This document shows positions 31,377 through 33,580 of a DNA stretch of 33,580 nt, in pieces. Both the position numbers and the translations under genes were made by a program. The stretch comes from Hepatocystis sp. ex Piliocolobus tephrosceles (Eukaryota > Apicomplexa > Aconoidasida > Haemosporida > Plasmodiidae), in contig CABPSV020000076.1 of NCBI GenBank assembly GCA_902459845.2, positions 1-33,580 on the forward strand. Direction: 5' to 3'. The notes below the pieces were generated by a model, which did no database searches, was not told where the DNA came from, and worked only from the letters and a program-made list of their open reading frames with translations. How positions within the stretch are numbered: position 1 is the first letter of the stretch; every line of letters begins with the position of its first letter.

Positions 31377-31985
31377 TTGTTGTTGTTATATTTCTAACTT
31401 GTGTTTATAAATAAGATTTAAAAAAAAAAAAAAGAGTCTATATGTATACATAAATATTTTTCTTGTTACATGTTTTTTATGTACCGTTTTAACTTCGTAT
31501 GTTCCTGTACCAGTATGAATATTTTTATATCTATATTAAATCATAACTTGTTGTGTATACAAGTAAAATTCGTTATGAGAATATTAAAATGTGTATATAT
31601 ACATGATTGAAAAGCTATATCCTTAAAATAAGTGCTATTTTTTTTTAATAAAATTTACGATTTACTGATGTTGTGTATGATTGGAATTAAACTATATAGG
31701 AAAAGGTTCATGTGAAAAAAATTATTTATGTTGTTTGATTCAGAAAGTGTATTGATATATAAATACAATGTTTTTATACTTTACAAAAATAAAATGAAAT
31801 TAATTTTTTTTTTTTAATCATTATGAAAAAAACAAAAAAAAAAAAACAAACTTTTTAACTACATAAAAACTTATTAAAAAAATGGCATGTTTTTGTAATG
31901 AGCTAATAAATTGTTCATATATATATGAGTTGGTGCAAATGTAAATGAGTGCGATTGTAAATTTAATTGTGGAGAAAATCAAATA

Positions 31986-32019
<34 letters not shown>

Positions 32020-32241
32020 GCAAGAAGCATAGACAAAAGATGTAATATATGTATATGTGGAAGCAAATATATATATACATATAAAGTTTTAAGACATATA
32101 TGAGAAAATGAATGCATGCAACCAAATTAAAAAAAATTATGGGATCATTTATGTAGACGTGCTTAATTCTTACCAATATTCAAAATAAAAAATTAAATTT
32201 TACGCATGTTTTTTTTTCCTTTTTTTCCCTTTCACAACTTC

Positions 32242-32272
<31 letters not shown>

Positions 32273-33385
32273 ATATTTAATTTTATTTCATAATGTGTGG
32301 GAGAAAAAAACAAATAAAGCAAAATAATAAAAGGGTCTATATAATCACTTTTTTTCCGAATTTCATGTTTTGATTGTTGCATATTTTATACTTATGTATA
32401 TATATATATATATATGTAAAAACGTAAAAATTTTGTTTTTTTATTTACAATCGAGATTTAAATATTAAAAGATCAATAGTTACATCTGATATTGAAGTTT
32501 TTTATATTGGAGTTCCTGTCCATTTCTTTGCTTTTTTTTTTTTTTTCTCTTGAAGAGCTTTACGTGCGCTTGTAAATAAACTTTTTTTTTTTGTTTTTTT
32601 TTTTTTTTTTTTTTTTTTTTTTGGGGGCTTAAAAATATACAACATATATTCATTTATATTAGAAAAAAAAATTATATATTAAAAAAAAAGAAAAGTATAA
32701 TATGTAATAAAATAAACATTTATTTTTTTACAAAAGTTTGATTTTTCAAAACTATATGCATATAGTTATATATACACACATATACATATTTATATAAAAA
32801 AGAATAAAAATAATAAAATAATTTTTTTTTATTAAATTTTTATGTCTTATTGTTTTTTATTTTTCCTTTCATAATTACATTATTGTGAAATTAGTAAACA
32901 AAAAATTGTACGTGGAAAAACATTGATAGACTTTACACTAATCTGTACATTTATTTTAAACAGATGAATGTTTTAATTAAATTTTTATCTGTCTGTTTGT
33001 TTGCTTTTTTCATTATTTTTATATTTTCTTATTGTTTAATCAGTTGAGCTAGTGGAAGTTAACAAAGGAAGTGGCAAAACATTGTAAGTAAAAAAAGAGA
33101 TAATTTTGTAAAAGACACACAAAAAAAAAAAAAAATAAAATAAATAACATAAAATAAAGACAGACAAATAGAACAACTTTTTAGTTAAACAACAACATTT
33201 TAACAACATATAACAAAACCGGACAGAGGGTGAAGCAATAGGACCAAAAAAATAAAAGCAACTGATACGTGTGTGTAAATAAAACTACTATTTTTTTTAC
33301 AATTTATACAAAAACATAAAAGGTGCAATTAGTTTTGAAAAAAAAAAGAAAAAGAAAAAAGAAAAAAGAATAATAGTTTCTAGTT

Positions 33386-33390
<5 letters not shown>

Positions 33391-33421
<31 letters not shown>
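33391..33421. repeat. poly(dT) tract, 31 nt
   Basis: A homopolymer of 31 T near the right edge of the window. Confidence 0.9.
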
Positions 33422-33429
<8 letters not shown>

Positions 33430-33580
33430 AAGAAAAAAAAATGTTGCAAATTTAATCAAAAAATTAGCAACTATTTAAAAAAAGAAAAAAAAAAGATTGT
33501 TAAACAACATTTCTTTTTCTGTATATAAGTTCTTATTTTTAAGTGATAATAAGAACTCAGTTTACATAATAAATAACAAA

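Larger units (their letters stand above)
29520..33580. other. 4.1-kb A+T-rich region upstream of the DENN-MORN gene
   Basis: No gene can be supported. It holds the 5' region of the minus-strand DENN-MORN gene, two short tandem repeats (29631-29700, 29735-29826), long T runs (30849-30882, about 32593-32622, 33391-33421), several A runs (for example about 30500-30523), and scattered slightly GC-richer scraps (30617-30652, 32502-32590, 33047-33088). The scraps are discussed as findings. A gene beyond the right edge may have its 5' region here. Confidence 0.65.

Noticed and set aside
32200..32382. 60-residue minus-strand frame beginning MQQSKHEIRKKSDYID
   Set aside because: The beginning looks protein-like, but it soon enters an Ile/Leu/Phe stretch and a poly-Lys run from a T-rich tract; I could not join it to the fragment at 32502-32590.

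Overview
This window looks like nuclear DNA of a malaria parasite (genus Plasmodium or a very close haemosporidian). The reasons are: extreme A+T content between genes, long poly(A)/poly(T) and (TA)n tracts, short T-rich introns with GT..AG ends, Asn/Lys/Glu-rich low-complexity proteins, and a TCTP protein that reads like the Plasmodium one (it starts [18 protein letters not shown]). Species cannot be fixed from the sequence alone. From memory, TCTP and the large stearoyl-CoA desaturase are near neighbours on P. falciparum chromosome 5, so the region is probably syntenic with that locus.

Layout. 1-7144 is essentially gene-free except for one type II tRNA-Leu(TAG) at 521-600, preceded by an eight-copy 22-bp minisatellite. 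Inside this gap is a block (core 4501-5160) in which I counted only 20 G/C in 660 bases (97% A+T), built from shuffled short AT repeats; it is my best candidate for the chromosome's centromere. 7145-8254 (+) is an unrecognised Lys/Asn-rich protein. 8912-12926 (+) is a 12-exon gene that I could splice into a 641-residue LisH / coiled-coil / seven-bladed WD40 protein, the PF20/SPAG16 central-pair axoneme protein. 12927-16453 is non-coding but holds a cluster of GC-richer islands that may be a non-coding RNA. 16454-16969 (-) is TCTP. 18237-18782 (+) is a two-exon small protein with a signal peptide, unrecognised. 20766-23819 (+) is a two-exon stearoyl-CoA (delta-9) desaturase of 961 residues with all three histidine boxes. 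24681-29519 (-) is a 1612-residue protein whose N-terminal third reads as an AVL9-type DENN module and whose middle and C-terminus carry MORN repeats, with several tandem-repeat insertions. 29520-33580 is non-coding apart from weak exon-like scraps.

The genes do not form a pathway. They serve flagellar assembly in male gametes (PF20), an abundant conserved protein (TCTP), fatty-acid desaturation in the ER (SCD) and probably Rab/membrane regulation (DENN-MORN). TCTP and the small secreted protein are divergently transcribed from a 1.27-kb spacer; SCD and the DENN-MORN gene converge on an 0.86-kb spacer with two structured GC islands. The observations most worth a second look are the putative centromere, the DENN-MORN architecture, and the two GC-island clusters.
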